Below are positions 11,098-20,951 of a DNA stretch of 64,000 nt, piece after piece (position 1 is the stretch's first letter; every line of letters begins with the position of its first letter). The translations under genes were made by a program, and so were the position numbers. The notes below the pieces were generated by a model. It was given only the letters and a program-made list of their open reading frames with translations, searched no databases and was not told the origin of the DNA. The stretch is from NCBI RefSeq assembly GCF_004342175.1, contig NZ_SMAO01000004.1:1-64000 (forward strand). Direction: 5' to 3'. The stretch is from Thiobaca trueperi (lineage in GTDB: Bacteria > Pseudomonadota > Gammaproteobacteria > Chromatiales > Chromatiaceae).

Positions 11098-14000
11098 ATG
11101 AGGCTCGAAAAGATCAGGCTCGCCGGCTTCAAGTCGTTCGTCGATCCCACGACCGTGCTCTTTCCGAGCAATCTGGTGGGTGTGGTCGGTCCCAACGGCT
11201 GCGGCAAGTCGAATGTGATCGATGCGGTGCGCTGGGTGATGGGCGAGAGTTCGGCCAAGATGCTGCGCGGCGAGTCGATGGCGGATGTCATCTTCAATGG
11301 CAGCACCGGACGCAAGCCGGTCGGCATTGCCAGCATCGAGCTGGTGTTCGACAACAGCGACGGCGGGGTCGGGGGCGAATATGCCGCCTTCAATCAGATC
11401 TCGGTCAAGCGGCAGGTCTCGCGCGACGGTCAGTCGGGCTATTTTCTCAACGGCTCGCGCTGCCGGCGGCGCGATATTCAGGATCTCTTTCTCGGCACCG
11501 GCCTGGGGCCGCGCTCTTACGCCATCATCGAGCAGGGGATGATCTCGCGCATCATCGAGGCCCGGCCCGAGGATCTGCGGCTCTTTCTGGAAGAGGCGGC
11601 GGGCATCTCCAAATACAAGGAGCGGCGGCGCGAGACCGAGACCCGGATGCGCCACACCCGCGAGAATCTGGAGCGTCTGGACGATCTGCGGGAAGAGGTC
11701 GGCAAGCAGTTGCAGCATCTGGAGCGTCAGGCCGCGACCGCCGAGAAATACACCCAGTTGCGGGCCGAGGAGCGGCGTCTGGATCTGGAATTGAAGGCGC
11801 TGCGCTGGCGCGCGCTGGACACTGAGATCCAGGCACAGGAGCGGCAGTTGGGCGAGGCGGAGACGACGACCGAGGCCGGTCTCGCCAGTCAGCGCCGGCT
11901 TGAAGCCGATATCGACTCGCATCGCGAGGACTTCAACGCGGCGTCGGATCGCTTCAACGCGGTTCAGGGCCGATTCTATGCCGTCGGCGCCGAGATCGCG
12001 CGCGCCGAGCAGGCGATCCAGTTCGCCAGCGAGGCGCGTGGTCGGCGCGAGGCTGAACTGGTGCGTCTGGAGCAGGAGTTGTACGAGGCCGGGCGTCATC
12101 TGGAGCGCGATCAGGCGCGTCTGGCCGGGATCGCGCAGGAACTGGCGCGCGATGAGCCCGACTGGCGCGCCGCCGAAGACGCCTTGAGCGCCGCCGCCGG
12201 GGTGGTCATGACGGCGGAGGATCAGCTCAAAGGCTGGGAGGCCGAGTGGGATGCCTTCAATCAGACCGCTGCCCGTCCGGGCGAGCAGGCGCAGGCCGAG
12301 CGGGCGCGGATCAATGCGCTGGAACAGAGCCTGGGCCGCGAGCGCGAGCGTCTGCGCCGGATCGAGGACGAGATGGCGCGTCTGGCGTCAGCCGACATCT
12401 CGCCCCGCATTGATGAACTGGCCGAGCGTGAGGGCGAATTCGCCGAACGGATCGACGCGCTGGAGGGCCGCGAGCGGCAGTGTGCCGACGAGGTCGATGA
12501 GCGCGACGATGACCTGCGCCAACTCGCCGATGAACTCGATCAGTTGCGCACCGGGCTTCAGGAGTCCAGAGGCCGTCTGGCCTCGCTGACCGCGTTGCAG
12601 GAATCGGCGCTGGCGGATACCGATGGCGCGCGCGCCGACTGGCTGGCGGGGCAGGGGCTCGCCGATGCTCCGCGTCTTGTCGATCATCTGGAGGTCGATG
12701 CCGGCTGGGAGCTGGCGGTGGAAACCGTCCTCGGCGACGCGCTGCGGGCAGTGGGCACGAGCGGGCTGGAGCGGCATGGCGTCGCGACTGATGCGCTACC
12801 GCCGGGACTGGTGCTGCTGGAGACGGGCGGGTCGGCGGCTGGGTCGCCGACGGGTGCAGCGGCGCAGACCGATGCGCTGCTGTCGCATGTCCGCGCCCCC
12901 TGGCCGCTCGACAGTCTGCTCGGCGGTGCGCGGGTGGCGGATCGGCTCGCAGATGCGCTGGCGGTGCGCGAGACGCTGGGGCCGGGCGAACGCCTGATCA
13001 CGCCTGAGGGCATGCAGATCGGTCGCAACTGGCTGGGTGTGCCAGCGAATGATGCCGGCGGCGGCGTGCTGGCGCGGGCGGAGGCGATCAGGACACTGCA
13101 AGCCGGGATCGCGGAGCATCTGGCGCGCGAGACGGACCTGCTGGACGAGGACGAACGTCTGCGCGAGGCGCGGGACGCAGCCGAACAGGCGCGACTCGAC
13201 GCCGCACAGGCACGCGCCGCGCTGGAGCGCGAGGCATCCGCGTTGCGCAATGAACTCAGCGGTCTGCGCATCCGGCGCGAGCATCAGCAGGAGCGGTTGC
13301 GGGCGCTCGCCGGTGAGTGCGCCGAATTGACCGAGCAGAGTGCGGAGGCCGTCGCCGAGATGGAAGAGACCCGCGAACGGCTGCATGCGCTTCTGACCGA
13401 ACTGGAGACGCTGGCCGAACGCCGCGAGACCATGACGCGCGAGCGCGAGTCGCTGCGGGCAGCGGTCGCCCAGGGTCGCGAACGGGAGCGCCACTGCCGC
13501 GAACAGAGCCAGAGCCTGCGGGTCAGCGTCGAATCCAACCGTGCGGCGCGCGAAGCGACCCAGCAGAGTCTGACCCGCGCCCAGGAGCAGCGGGTTCAGC
13601 TTCAGGAGCGGCGCGACGAATTGCTGGAGGCACTTGAAGAAAGCGTCGAGCCGCTGGCCGAGCAGCGCGAACAACTCGACGAACTCCTGTCGCGACAGGT
13701 CGAGGTCGAACAGGAACTGAATGCGGCACGCAACCACCGCGAGTCACTGGATGCCGCCGTGCGTGCCCTGGAGAAAGAGCGTCAGCGGGTGGAACAGTCG
13801 GTTCAGACCAGCCAGCGCGGGCTGGATGCGCTGCGGCTCGAACGTCAGGAGCGTCTGGTGCGGCGTCAGACCCTGGTCGAACAGCTTGCCGAGGCCGACA
13901 GTCAACCGGCGGCGGTGCTGGAGTCGATGGATCCGGCGACCCTGGCCCTGAGTGCGGAGCCGGGGAGCGAGTCGCGCTGGCAGGAGGAACTGACCAAGGT

Positions 14001-14637
14001 CGGGGCGCGCATCCAGCGTCTGGGGGCGATCAATCTGGCCGCCATCGACGAATTCAGGGAACAGTCGCAGCGCAAGACCTATCTGGACGCGCAGCATGAC
14101 GACATCAGCCGCTCGCTGGAGACCCTGGAGCAGGCAATCCGCAAGATCGACCGCGAGACGCGACACCGGTTCAAAGAGACCTATGAGCAGGTCAACGAGG
14201 GCTTTCAACAGCTCTTTCCGCGTCTCTTCGGCGGCGGACAGGCTTATCTGACCCTGACCGACGAGGATCTGCTGGAGACCGGGGTCAGCGTCATGGCGCG
14301 TCCGCCGGGCAAACGCAACTCGACCATCCATCTGCTCTCGGGCGGCGAGAAGGCGCTGACGGCGGTGGCGCTGGTGTTTGCCATCTTCCAGCTCAATCCG
14401 GCGCCCTTCTGCATGCTCGACGAGGTGGACGCGCCGCTGGATGACGCCAATGTCGGGCGTTTCTGCGAGCTGGTGCGTTCGATGTCCGAACAGGTGCAGT
14501 TCATCTTCATCAGTCACAACAAGGTGACGATGGAGATCGCCGATCATCTGCTGGGCGTGACCATGCACGAGCCGGGCGTCTCGCGGCTGGTCTCGGTGGA
14601 TGTGGACGAGGCGGTGCGTCTGGCCGGGGTGGCCTGA
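11098..14637 (+). CDS. smc: chromosome segregation protein SMC
   Basis: SMC is the ATPase of the bacterial condensin that organises and segregates chromosomes. The 1179-residue protein starts MRLEKIRLAGFKSFVD, with Walker A GPNGCGKS at residues 31-38. Long coiled-coil arms rich in E/R/A flank a hinge region around the DGARADWLAGQ to ETGGSA segment. The C-terminal head has the signature LLSGGEKALTA and Walker B FCMLDEVDAPLDD. An in-frame upstream extension lacks family sequence, so I use ATG 11098. ScpA and ScpB are not in the window. It is divergent from lpxK. Confidence 0.96.
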   Translation: MRLEKIRLAGFKSFVDPTTVLFPSNLVGVVGPNGCGKSNVIDAVRWVMGESSAKMLRGESMADVIFNGSTGRKPVGIASIELVFDNSDGGVGGEYAAFNQISVKRQVSRDGQSGYFLNGSRCRRRDIQDLFLGTGLGPRSYAIIEQGMISRIIEARPEDLRLFLEEAAGISKYKERRRETETRMRHTRENLERLDDLREEVGKQLQHLERQAATAEKYTQLRAEERRLDLELKALRWRALDTEIQAQERQLGEAETTTEAGLASQRRLEADIDSHREDFNAASDRFNAVQGRFYAVGAEIARAEQAIQFASEARGRREAELVRLEQELYEAGRHLERDQARLAGIAQELARDEPDWRAAEDALSAAAGVVMTAEDQLKGWEAEWDAFNQTAARPGEQAQAERARINALEQSLGRERERLRRIEDEMARLASADISPRIDELAEREGEFAERIDALEGRERQCADEVDERDDDLRQLADELDQLRTGLQESRGRLASLTALQESALADTDGARADWLAGQGLADAPRLVDHLEVDAGWELAVETVLGDALRAVGTSGLERHGVATDALPPGLVLLETGGSAAGSPTGAAAQTDALLSHVRAPWPLDSLLGGARVADRLADALAVRETLGPGERLITPEGMQIGRNWLGVPANDAGGGVLARAEAIRTLQAGIAEHLARETDLLDEDERLREARDAAEQARLDAAQARAALEREASALRNELSGLRIRREHQQERLRALAGECAELTEQSAEAVAEMEETRERLHALLTELETLAERRETMTRERESLRAAVAQGRERERHCREQSQSLRVSVESNRAAREATQQSLTRAQEQRVQLQERRDELLEALEESVEPLAEQREQLDELLSRQVEVEQELNAARNHRESLDAAVRALEKERQRVEQSVQTSQRGLDALRLERQERLVRRQTLVEQLAEADSQPAAVLESMDPATLALSAEPGSESRWQEELTKVGARIQRLGAINLAAIDEFREQSQRKTYLDAQHDDISRSLETLEQAIRKIDRETRHRFKETYEQVNEGFQQLFPRLFGGGQAYLTLTDEDLLETGVSVMARPPGKRNSTIHLLSGGEKALTAVALVFAIFQLNPAPFCMLDEVDAPLDDANVGRFCELVRSMSEQVQFIFISHNKVTMEIADHLLGVTMHEPGVSRLVSVDVDEAVRLAGVA

Positions 14638-14662
14638 CGGCTGGCGGGTGTGTTGTTTTGGT

Positions 14663-15202
14663 TCAGGTTCTGTCGCGCGGGGATAAACGCAGCAGGATCT
14701 CGGTGCAGCCATCGCGCACCAGATCGGGCAGATCGCCGACGGGCACGAAGCCCTGCCGTGCATAGAAACGCCGCGCCCGGTCATTCGAGGCCGACACCGT
14801 CACCCAGAGATTGGGCGCTGTGCGGGTCGTGCGGGCAGCCAGCCAGTCGATGATGACCTGCCCCAGACCCTGTCCCTGAGCGCCATCACAGAGTGCGAAG
14901 AGTTCGAGATAAGCGCCGCGCAGCCAGGGCTCGCGCACCGTCATCACACCCGAGAGGACGCCCCGATGCAGAATGGCATGACGGGACAGGGCGCAATCGT
15001 CGCGGGTCAGATACCGCTCCAGACCTGAGACGGTCGAGCCAAGCCCGCGCCACGGCTCCATCTCCACCAGCTTGGCCGCGAGGATGGTCGCCTCGTTGGC
15101 ATCGAGCGGGCGCAGGGTCAGGGTTGGCGTCAGGCAGACATCTCCCCCTCCCCCGGCGGGAGGGGGCTGGGGGGAGGGGGAGAAGAGTTCACGCATCTTC
15201 AT
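14663..15202 (-). CDS. GNAT family N-acetyltransferase
   Basis: A 179-residue Gcn5-related acetyltransferase; the substrate is unknown. The acetyl-CoA-binding motif A is seen as LFALCDGAQGQGLGQVIIDWL, followed by LWVTVSASNDRARRFYARQGF typical of motif B. The first ~25 residues (SPSPQPPPAGGGGD) are encoded by a GC-rich palindromic repeat, so the conserved domain really begins near TLTLRPLDANEA. The ATG at 15202 overlaps the stop of the deacetylase gene (ATGA), so the two are probably translationally coupled. Confidence 0.85.
   Translation of the reverse strand: MKMRELFSPSPQPPPAGGGGDVCLTPTLTLRPLDANEATILAAKLVEMEPWRGLGSTVSGLERYLTRDDCALSRHAILHRGVLSGVMTVREPWLRGAYLELFALCDGAQGQGLGQVIIDWLAARTTRTAPNLWVTVSASNDRARRFYARQGFVPVGDLPDLVRDGCTEILLRLSPRDRT
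15141..15183. repeat. C-rich palindromic repeat inside the GNAT reading frame
   Basis: A nearly perfect inverted repeat (TCTCCCCCTCCCCC and GGGGGAGGGGGAGA around a GC-rich centre). Elements of this kind are usually intergenic; here it has been taken into the 5' end of the acetyltransferase gene and codes for a Pro/Gly-rich stretch. Confidence 0.7.
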
Positions 15203-16239
15203 TCCGTACCCCGCCCGAACAATCGGTCATATTTCAGGTTATCGCCCGGACGCATTTCATAGCAGGCCTCGACCGCGACCGGCGCGCCGGCTTGCAGCAG
15301 ATCGCTGACCGTGACGAAGCGATAACCGCGCTTGCGCAGGGCCGGGACCAGCGTCTGCATGGCCTCAGCCGTATGCCAGCCGCGACCGTTCGCGTGGGCA
15401 ACCACGATGGAACCGGGACGCACCTGATTCAGCACGGCCCTGACGATCTGCTGCGCGCTCTGACCCTTGGCCGGGTCGCCGGTCACGACATCCCACTGAA
15501 TCGGATAGAGCCCGGCTGCTGCAACCTGGGCCAGGGCGCTGGCGTCGCACGTCCCGTAGGGGAAGCGAAAGGTGGCCGGCAGGCGCGGAATCGACCGCGC
15601 CGCCTCAGGCAGCGCCGCCGCACAGGAGCGGCTCAATAATTGATTTCTCAGGATCTCGTACTGCGCCTGGGTCCATTGAATCTGATCGGTGATGTCCTGT
15701 CCCCGCAGCACCCGCAGATTGCCATGCGTCCAGGCATGATTGCCCAGCTCGAACAGCGGATCGGCCATGAGCTGCATGGTGCGTTCGGGGTGCGAGCGCA
15801 TCCATCTGCCGCCCGCGTAAAAGGTGGCGGGCACCTGTTCGGTGCGCAGCAGATCGACCAGCGCGCCATCGTAGCCGGTGATGTCATTCGACTGCTCGCA
15901 CAGATCGAAGGTCAGCGCCACCAGCTTTGCGTCATTGGCCGGTTTCACCGAACGGATCGAGCGCGCCAGATCCGGCCCCAGCGGTTGCGCGGGCGCGCTC
16001 GGTGCGAGCTGCTCCGGCGGGTTGTGATCAACGGGCAGATGAGAGCGGATTTTCCGCTCATCAGGCCGACCGCGCAGTTCGTCCGCCGTCCAGCAGGCGT
16101 TGATGAGGGTGGATGATGCAGCGCCCGAGGAGACAGCGATCTCCTGATCCAAGCCATTGGTATGGATGGAATCGCCGGCACTGGCTGCATTGCCGACGAG
16201 TGTGAAAAACAGCCAAAATAAAAGATGAATCCAGGTCAA
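15199..16239 (-). CDS. secreted polysaccharide deacetylase family protein
   Basis: A 346-residue protein with an N-terminal signal peptide (TWIHLLFWLFFTLVGNAASA) and a NodB-homology domain. Motif 1 appears as ALTFDLCEQ (TFDxx with the second Asp replaced), motif 2 as the metal-binding NHAWTHGN (HxxxH) and motif 3 as RFPYGTCD. It probably removes acyl groups from an N-acetylated glycan in the periplasm, but the replaced Asp means catalysis should not be taken for granted. It is upstream of, and overlaps, the GNAT gene. Confidence 0.85.
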   Translation of the reverse strand: MTWIHLLFWLFFTLVGNAASAGDSIHTNGLDQEIAVSSGAASSTLINACWTADELRGRPDERKIRSHLPVDHNPPEQLAPSAPAQPLGPDLARSIRSVKPANDAKLVALTFDLCEQSNDITGYDGALVDLLRTEQVPATFYAGGRWMRSHPERTMQLMADPLFELGNHAWTHGNLRVLRGQDITDQIQWTQAQYEILRNQLLSRSCAAALPEAARSIPRLPATFRFPYGTCDASALAQVAAAGLYPIQWDVVTGDPAKGQSAQQIVRAVLNQVRPGSIVVAHANGRGWHTAEAMQTLVPALRKRGYRFVTVSDLLQAGAPVAVEACYEMRPGDNLKYDRLFGRGTE

Positions 16240-16338
16240 TTCGATTCGCTCCGGTTGAATGTGTGCGTGATTCTGTCGCTGTCAGGCAAGATGGCCCCAG
16301 GCTGTGAGTCGTTCCTGAAGATCGGGCTCGACTTTTAA

Positions 16339-17532
16339 ATGACTGCAAACCCTGCCGGTTGTGATGTCGTGAAATATTTTCCGCTCCTGCTCGCCGCCCT
16401 GCTGCGCAAAAAGACACGCACCCTGCTGACCCTGCTCTCGGTGGCGGCGGCCTTTACGCTCTTTGGCATGCTGGATGCCGTGCGGGTGGCCTTTGAATCG
16501 CCGCAGAATGTGGCCGGGATCGACCGGCTCATCATTTCATCGCGTCTGTCGCTGATCCAGCCGTTGCCGGCTGCCTATCTCAACCGCATCCAGTCGGTCC
16601 CCGGTGTCAAGACCGTGACCTATGCGAGCTGGTTCGGTGGCATCTATCAGGACCCCAAGAACTTTTTCCCGAATTTTCCGGTCGAGCCGGAGACCTATCT
16701 CGACATGTATTCTGAACTGGTGCTGCCCCGGGCGCAGCGGCAGGCATTCATCAAGACCCGCACCGGCGCAGTGGTCGGCCAATCGCTGGCTGACCGCTTC
16801 GGCTGGAAGGTCGGCGACCGCATTCCGCTCAAGGCGACCATCTTTCCGCATCGCGATGGCGGCGAGGTCTGGACCTTCGATCTGGTCGGCATCTTTCATG
16901 CCTCGGAGCCGGCGCTGCGACCGTCTGAGAAACAGATGCTCTTTCATCACGATTACTTCGATGAGGGGCGCAGTCTGGAGTCTCAGGGCACGATTGGCTG
17001 GTATATCGCGCGGGTGGATGATCCGGCGCAGGCCGACCGCGTGGCGCAGGCCATCGACCGCCAGTTCGCCAATTCGGCCTTCGAGACCCGCACCCAGAGC
17101 GAGCGCGAGTTTCAGTTGTCGTTCGCCAAGCAGATTGGCGATATCGGGCTCATCGTCAAGGCTATCATGGGCGCGGTCTTCTTTACCCTGGTGCTCCTGA
17201 CCGGCAACACCCTGGCGCAGTCGATCCGCGAACGCATCCCCGAACTGGCGGTGCTCAAGACCATCGGTTTCACCAACCGGGCGGTGCTCTGGCTGGTGCT
17301 GGCCGAGTCGATTCTGCTGCTGTTGCTCGGCGGCCTGCTGGGTCTGATCCTGGCGCGTCTGTCGCTGCCGGCGATCCGCGAGGCCACCGGCGGTCAGTTC
17401 GATCTGACCATGCAGCCCGAGACCTGGATGCTGGGTCTGGGGCTCATGACCCTCATCGGTGTCCTGGTCGGTCTGCCACCGGCGCTCAAGGCGATGCGTC
17501 TGAGCATCGTCGATGCCCTGGCCGGGCGTTGA
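16339..17532 (+). CDS. ABC transporter permease, FtsX/MacB type
   Basis: The 397-residue protein has an N-terminal membrane helix (LLAALLRKKTRTLLTLLSVAAAFTLFGML region), a large periplasmic MacB-like domain (about residues 50-265) and three C-terminal membrane helices starting near IVKAIMGAVFFTLVLLTG. This is the FtsX topology. It includes the family segment IRERIPELAVLKTIGFTNRAVLWLVLAES. Such permeases act with a MacB/LolD-like ATPase in mechanotransmission or lipoprotein and small-molecule export. It is followed by a second permease after a 117-bp gap containing a palindromic repeat. No ATPase is encoded beside the pair. Confidence 0.88.
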   Translation: MTANPAGCDVVKYFPLLLAALLRKKTRTLLTLLSVAAAFTLFGMLDAVRVAFESPQNVAGIDRLIISSRLSLIQPLPAAYLNRIQSVPGVKTVTYASWFGGIYQDPKNFFPNFPVEPETYLDMYSELVLPRAQRQAFIKTRTGAVVGQSLADRFGWKVGDRIPLKATIFPHRDGGEVWTFDLVGIFHASEPALRPSEKQMLFHHDYFDEGRSLESQGTIGWYIARVDDPAQADRVAQAIDRQFANSAFETRTQSEREFQLSFAKQIGDIGLIVKAIMGAVFFTLVLLTGNTLAQSIRERIPELAVLKTIGFTNRAVLWLVLAESILLLLLGGLLGLILARLSLPAIREATGGQFDLTMQPETWMLGLGLMTLIGVLVGLPPALKAMRLSIVDALAGR

Positions 17533-17546
17533 GCCTTGATTCGGAA

Positions 17547-17646
17547 AATGGACAGGATGGACAGGATTTTTCAAGATTAACAGGATGAAAAACAATGATC
17601 TAAAAATCCTGTCCATCCTGAGGAATCCTGTTGATCCTGTCCATTT
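17547..17646. repeat. palindromic intergenic repeat, copy 2
   Basis: This is a second copy of the element at 5351-5443. AAATGGACAGGAT at the left end is matched by ATCCTGTCCATTT at the right, and internal GGACAGGAT/ATCCTGTCC units fill the roughly 40-nt arms. It lies between the two permease genes. It could be a REP/MITE-like element and, if transcribed, would fold into a long stem. Confidence 0.75.
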
Positions 17647-17649
17647 GAG

Positions 17650-18987
17650 ATGCTTACAGGCATGAGCTTGTTACCAAGTCGCCTTAAAAACCTGGCACGT
17701 CAGTTCGCCGCCATTGCCGCACTGCTCATCGTCGGCGGCATCTGGATCGCCGCGCCGCTGCTGATGCTGGTCTTCGCGGTCCTGCTGACCGGCTGGCTGC
17801 TGCTGACGCGCGGCGGGGGGCAGGCGCTGGCGATTGCCTGGGTCGGTCTCGCCACAGTGCCAGAGCGTCTGGGCGCGACCTCGGTCGTGGTGGTCGGCAT
17901 CGCCGGGGTGGTGGGCGTGCTGGTCGCCCTGCAGGCGATGGCGGCAGGGTTCGAGGCGACGCTCAAGGCGGCGGGCAACGAACAGACCGTGCTGGTGCTG
18001 CGCGCCGGGGCCAATGCTGAACTCTCTTCCGCGCTGGATCGACCGGCGACCACGCTCATTGCGCAGGCGCCCGGCATCGCGCGCGATGCACGCGATATCC
18101 CCATCGCGTCGCGTGAGGTGATCGTGGTCGCCAATGTCCCCAAGCGCACCACGGGCACGGACGCCAATCTGGAGGTACGCGGCGTCGGCCCCGCCGCCTG
18201 GGAGCTGCGTCCGCAGGTGCGCATCACTGCCGGGCGGCGCTTCACGCCGGGTCTGCGCGAATTGATCGTGGGGGAGGGCGCACAGCGCCAGTTCAGCGGA
18301 CTGGAGATCGGCGATCATCTGAACCTCAACAACCAGCAGTGGCGGATCGTCGGCGTCTTCGCCTCCGGCGATACCCATGCCTCCGAGGTCTGGACCGATG
18401 CCGAACTGCTGATGGCGGCCTACCGGCGCAACGGCTTTCAGTCGGTCGCCGCACGTCTGACCGAGCCGGCGGCCATTGAACCACTGCGCGCCGCGCTCGC
18501 CGCCGATCCGCGTCTGCGGGTCGATGTCGAGACCACGCGCGCCTATTACAGCAAGCAGTCCGAGCGGCTGACCAAGGTTATCCGAGGTATCGGCACCGGG
18601 GTTGCCGTCATCATGGCGCTCGGCGCGGTCTTCGGCGCGCTCAACACCATGTACGCCGCCGTCGCCAATCGTGCGCGTGAGATCGCCACCCTGCGCGCGC
18701 TCGGCTTTACCGGAGTGCCGGTCGTGGTGGCGGTGATGCTGGAGACCATGACGCTGGCCGGGGTCGGCGGCATCCTGGGCGCTGGCATCGCCTGGGGGCT
18801 GTTCAACGGCTTTACGGTCTCCACCCTGGGCGCCAATTTCAGCCAGGTCGTGTTCCAGTTTCAGGTGACGCCTGAACTCATGCTGCGCGGGTTGCAATGG
18901 GCGCTCGGCATCGGCTTCGTCGGCGGACTCTTTCCGGCTTTGCGTGCCGCCAGCCTGCCGGTCACGACGGCGCTGCGGGAGTCTTAA
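17650..18987 (+). CDS. ABC transporter permease, FtsX/MacB type
   Basis: A 445-residue permease with an N-terminal membrane segment (FAAIAALLIVGGIWIAAPLLMLVFAVLLTGWLLL), a second hydrophobic segment (SVVVVGIAGVVGVLVALQAMAAG), a periplasmic domain, then C-terminal helices with REIATLRALGFTGVPVVVAVMLETMTLAG typical of FtsX-domain proteins. An alternative start is ATG 17662. It pairs with the upstream permease as probable heterodimer partners. Its stop codon overlaps the convergent diguanylate cyclase stop by 4 bp. Confidence 0.88.
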   Translation: MLTGMSLLPSRLKNLARQFAAIAALLIVGGIWIAAPLLMLVFAVLLTGWLLLTRGGGQALAIAWVGLATVPERLGATSVVVVGIAGVVGVLVALQAMAAGFEATLKAAGNEQTVLVLRAGANAELSSALDRPATTLIAQAPGIARDARDIPIASREVIVVANVPKRTTGTDANLEVRGVGPAAWELRPQVRITAGRRFTPGLRELIVGEGAQRQFSGLEIGDHLNLNNQQWRIVGVFASGDTHASEVWTDAELLMAAYRRNGFQSVAARLTEPAAIEPLRAALAADPRLRVDVETTRAYYSKQSERLTKVIRGIGTGVAVIMALGAVFGALNTMYAAVANRAREIATLRALGFTGVPVVVAVMLETMTLAGVGGILGAGIAWGLFNGFTVSTLGANFSQVVFQFQVTPELMLRGLQWALGIGFVGGLFPALRAASLPVTTALRES

Positions 18988-20909
18988 ACCGCGCCCGGTG
19001 CGGCATGTGATATCTGATCACGTCCCTGCGCCTTGGCGGTATAGAGCCGCCTGTCGGCCTCGGCGATCAGTGACTCGGCGCTGACGGGCACGGTCTCCTG
19101 GCTGCTGGCGACGCCGGCGCTGAAGGTGATGCGCAACGACTGACCCTCGAACACAAAAATCCGGTCTCTGACGATGATCCGCAGCCGGTCGAGCAGCGCG
19201 GCGGTCTGGTCGCCATCGGTATCGAGGGTGACGAGGATGAACTCCTCGCCGCCATGACGCCCCACCAGATCGTAAGGACGCACATTCGCCTCCAGCATCG
19301 CGGCAAACTCGGCGAGGATGAAATCGCCAGCGGGATGTCCGTAGGTGTCGTTGATCCGTTTGAAGAAATCCAGGTCGATCAGGGCGACCGAAAAAATCCG
19401 GCCATTGCGCGCCTGTTCGGCGGCCAGTCTGGCGAGCCGTTCCATGAGATGACGCCGGTTGTGGAGTCCGGTCAGCTCGTCATGGATGGACACCCGGTAG
19501 AGGTCGGCTTCCGCCCGCTTGCGATCCGTGATGTCGATGATGAGCCCTTCGATGAACCGGGGAGTGCGGGGATGGCGGTTGGCAGGCTCGACGAACATCC
19601 CCTGCTCGAAAACCCATTTTTCCTGCCGATCCGCCGCCAGGATGCGGTACTCCAGCTTGACCGGCTGCCCGCTGTCCTGGGCCTCGTCCCAGATCTGCCA
19701 GACCGCGTCGCGATCTTCCGGAAGAATCAGTTCGTTGAACGACAGCCGGCGATTATGCAGAAAGTCCTCGCTGCGGTAGCCGGTCAGTTCCAGACAGCCG
19801 TCGGAGATGAATTCCATCGTCCAGTCGCGGTCATGGCGACAGCGATAGGCGACTCCGGGCAGGTTGGCGATCAGCACCGCCTTGCTGCGCTCGCTTTCGC
19901 GCAGGGCGGCATTGGTCGTTTTCAGCCGCAGATTCCAGTAGAACGACACCGCGATGAGCGCACCCAGCACCCCGGCGATGCGCAGGATGAACCCGTAATC
20001 CACAGGATTGACGATGGTGATGCTGACATGGCGGTTGACGATTTCCTCGCGCTCACGCGGCGTGAGGCTGGCGATGCCCTTGTTCAGGATGTCGCGCAGC
20101 ATGGATTCGCTCTTCAGCACGCCCATGCGCAGACGGTTGACATAGGGTTCGGGCGCCTGGCCGGCGATCTTCAGGTTGAAGAGCCCTTCCTTGCGGATGG
20201 TGTCGGCGGCGATGGTCAGGGAGCGCAGTGTCAGATCCGCCTCCCGGTTTGAGACCGCCTGAAAGACCTGGTTTTCGGTTGGAACCTTGAAGATGGTCAG
20301 GTTGGGGAAATCGCGCCGGACACGCTCCTCAATCGAGGTTCCCCCTGGCAGGGCGATGGTCTCGTCGGTCAACTGAGTGGCGTCCGTGATGAACGCATGT
20401 TCCTCGCGGGTGATGAAAACATTGGGATCGACCAGCAGCGGCTCGGTGAACAGCAGCCACTCATCGCGCGCGGGGGTCTGGTTCAGAAAGTGCAGGATAT
20501 GAATCCGGCCAGCCCGCGACTGTTCGACCGCCTCATCCCAGTCCCGCACCGGCGCATAGTTGAAGGCAAGCCCCAGTCGGGTGGCGACCAGTTCAAGCAG
20601 GTCGGTGGCGATCCCGCTGAATTGACCCTGCCGATCACGATACTGGAAGGGTCGCCAGTCGGGATCGGCGCCGATGGTGAGCGGGCCGAGCCGGTCCAGG
20701 TAGCGCTGTTCTTCTGCGGTGAGGGTGATGCCCGACCCCTGAGCCGTCGCGTCATCGCCAGCCGACGACCTGGTTTGACCGGAGGCCAGCGTGATGGCGC
20801 CGACCAGCGTCCCGACCATGAAGACCACCGCGATCAGCGGAGCGTGATGGTGCAGATGTTGGCGGACGCCGCGCCGCCGCTTCCGTCCGGGGTCCAGACC
20901 TGCCTTCAT
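18984..20909 (-). CDS. membrane diguanylate cyclase with periplasmic SBP_bac_3 and PAS domains
   Basis: A 641-residue sensor that probably makes cyclic di-GMP. Order: N-terminal membrane helix (HAPLIAVVFMVGTLVGAITLASG); a periplasmic family-3 solute-binding domain from about residue 65 to 290 (LTIGADPDWRPFQYRDRQGQFSGIATDLLELVA); a second membrane helix (YGFILRIAGVLGALIAVSFYW); a PAS domain (GVAYRCRHDRDWTMEFISDG); and a GGDEF domain with the active site GRHGGEEFILV. A perceived small molecule, perhaps an amino acid, would control c-di-GMP output. No EAL domain. The start at ATG 20909 precedes a basic segment suited to membrane insertion. Confidence 0.92.
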   Translation of the reverse strand: MKAGLDPGRKRRRGVRQHLHHHAPLIAVVFMVGTLVGAITLASGQTRSSAGDDATAQGSGITLTAEEQRYLDRLGPLTIGADPDWRPFQYRDRQGQFSGIATDLLELVATRLGLAFNYAPVRDWDEAVEQSRAGRIHILHFLNQTPARDEWLLFTEPLLVDPNVFITREEHAFITDATQLTDETIALPGGTSIEERVRRDFPNLTIFKVPTENQVFQAVSNREADLTLRSLTIAADTIRKEGLFNLKIAGQAPEPYVNRLRMGVLKSESMLRDILNKGIASLTPREREEIVNRHVSITIVNPVDYGFILRIAGVLGALIAVSFYWNLRLKTTNAALRESERSKAVLIANLPGVAYRCRHDRDWTMEFISDGCLELTGYRSEDFLHNRRLSFNELILPEDRDAVWQIWDEAQDSGQPVKLEYRILAADRQEKWVFEQGMFVEPANRHPRTPRFIEGLIIDITDRKRAEADLYRVSIHDELTGLHNRRHLMERLARLAAEQARNGRIFSVALIDLDFFKRINDTYGHPAGDFILAEFAAMLEANVRPYDLVGRHGGEEFILVTLDTDGDQTAALLDRLRIIVRDRIFVFEGQSLRITFSAGVASSQETVPVSAESLIAEADRRLYTAKAQGRDQISHAAPGAV

Positions 20910-20951
20910 TGCCGCCTCGAAGGATCCGGCTGTTCGGCCCCGTTCATCCGG

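Noticed and set aside
11071-14784. Several long minus-strand frames opposite smc
   Set aside because: Shadows caused by GC-rich codon usage of smc; low-complexity composition and no domains.
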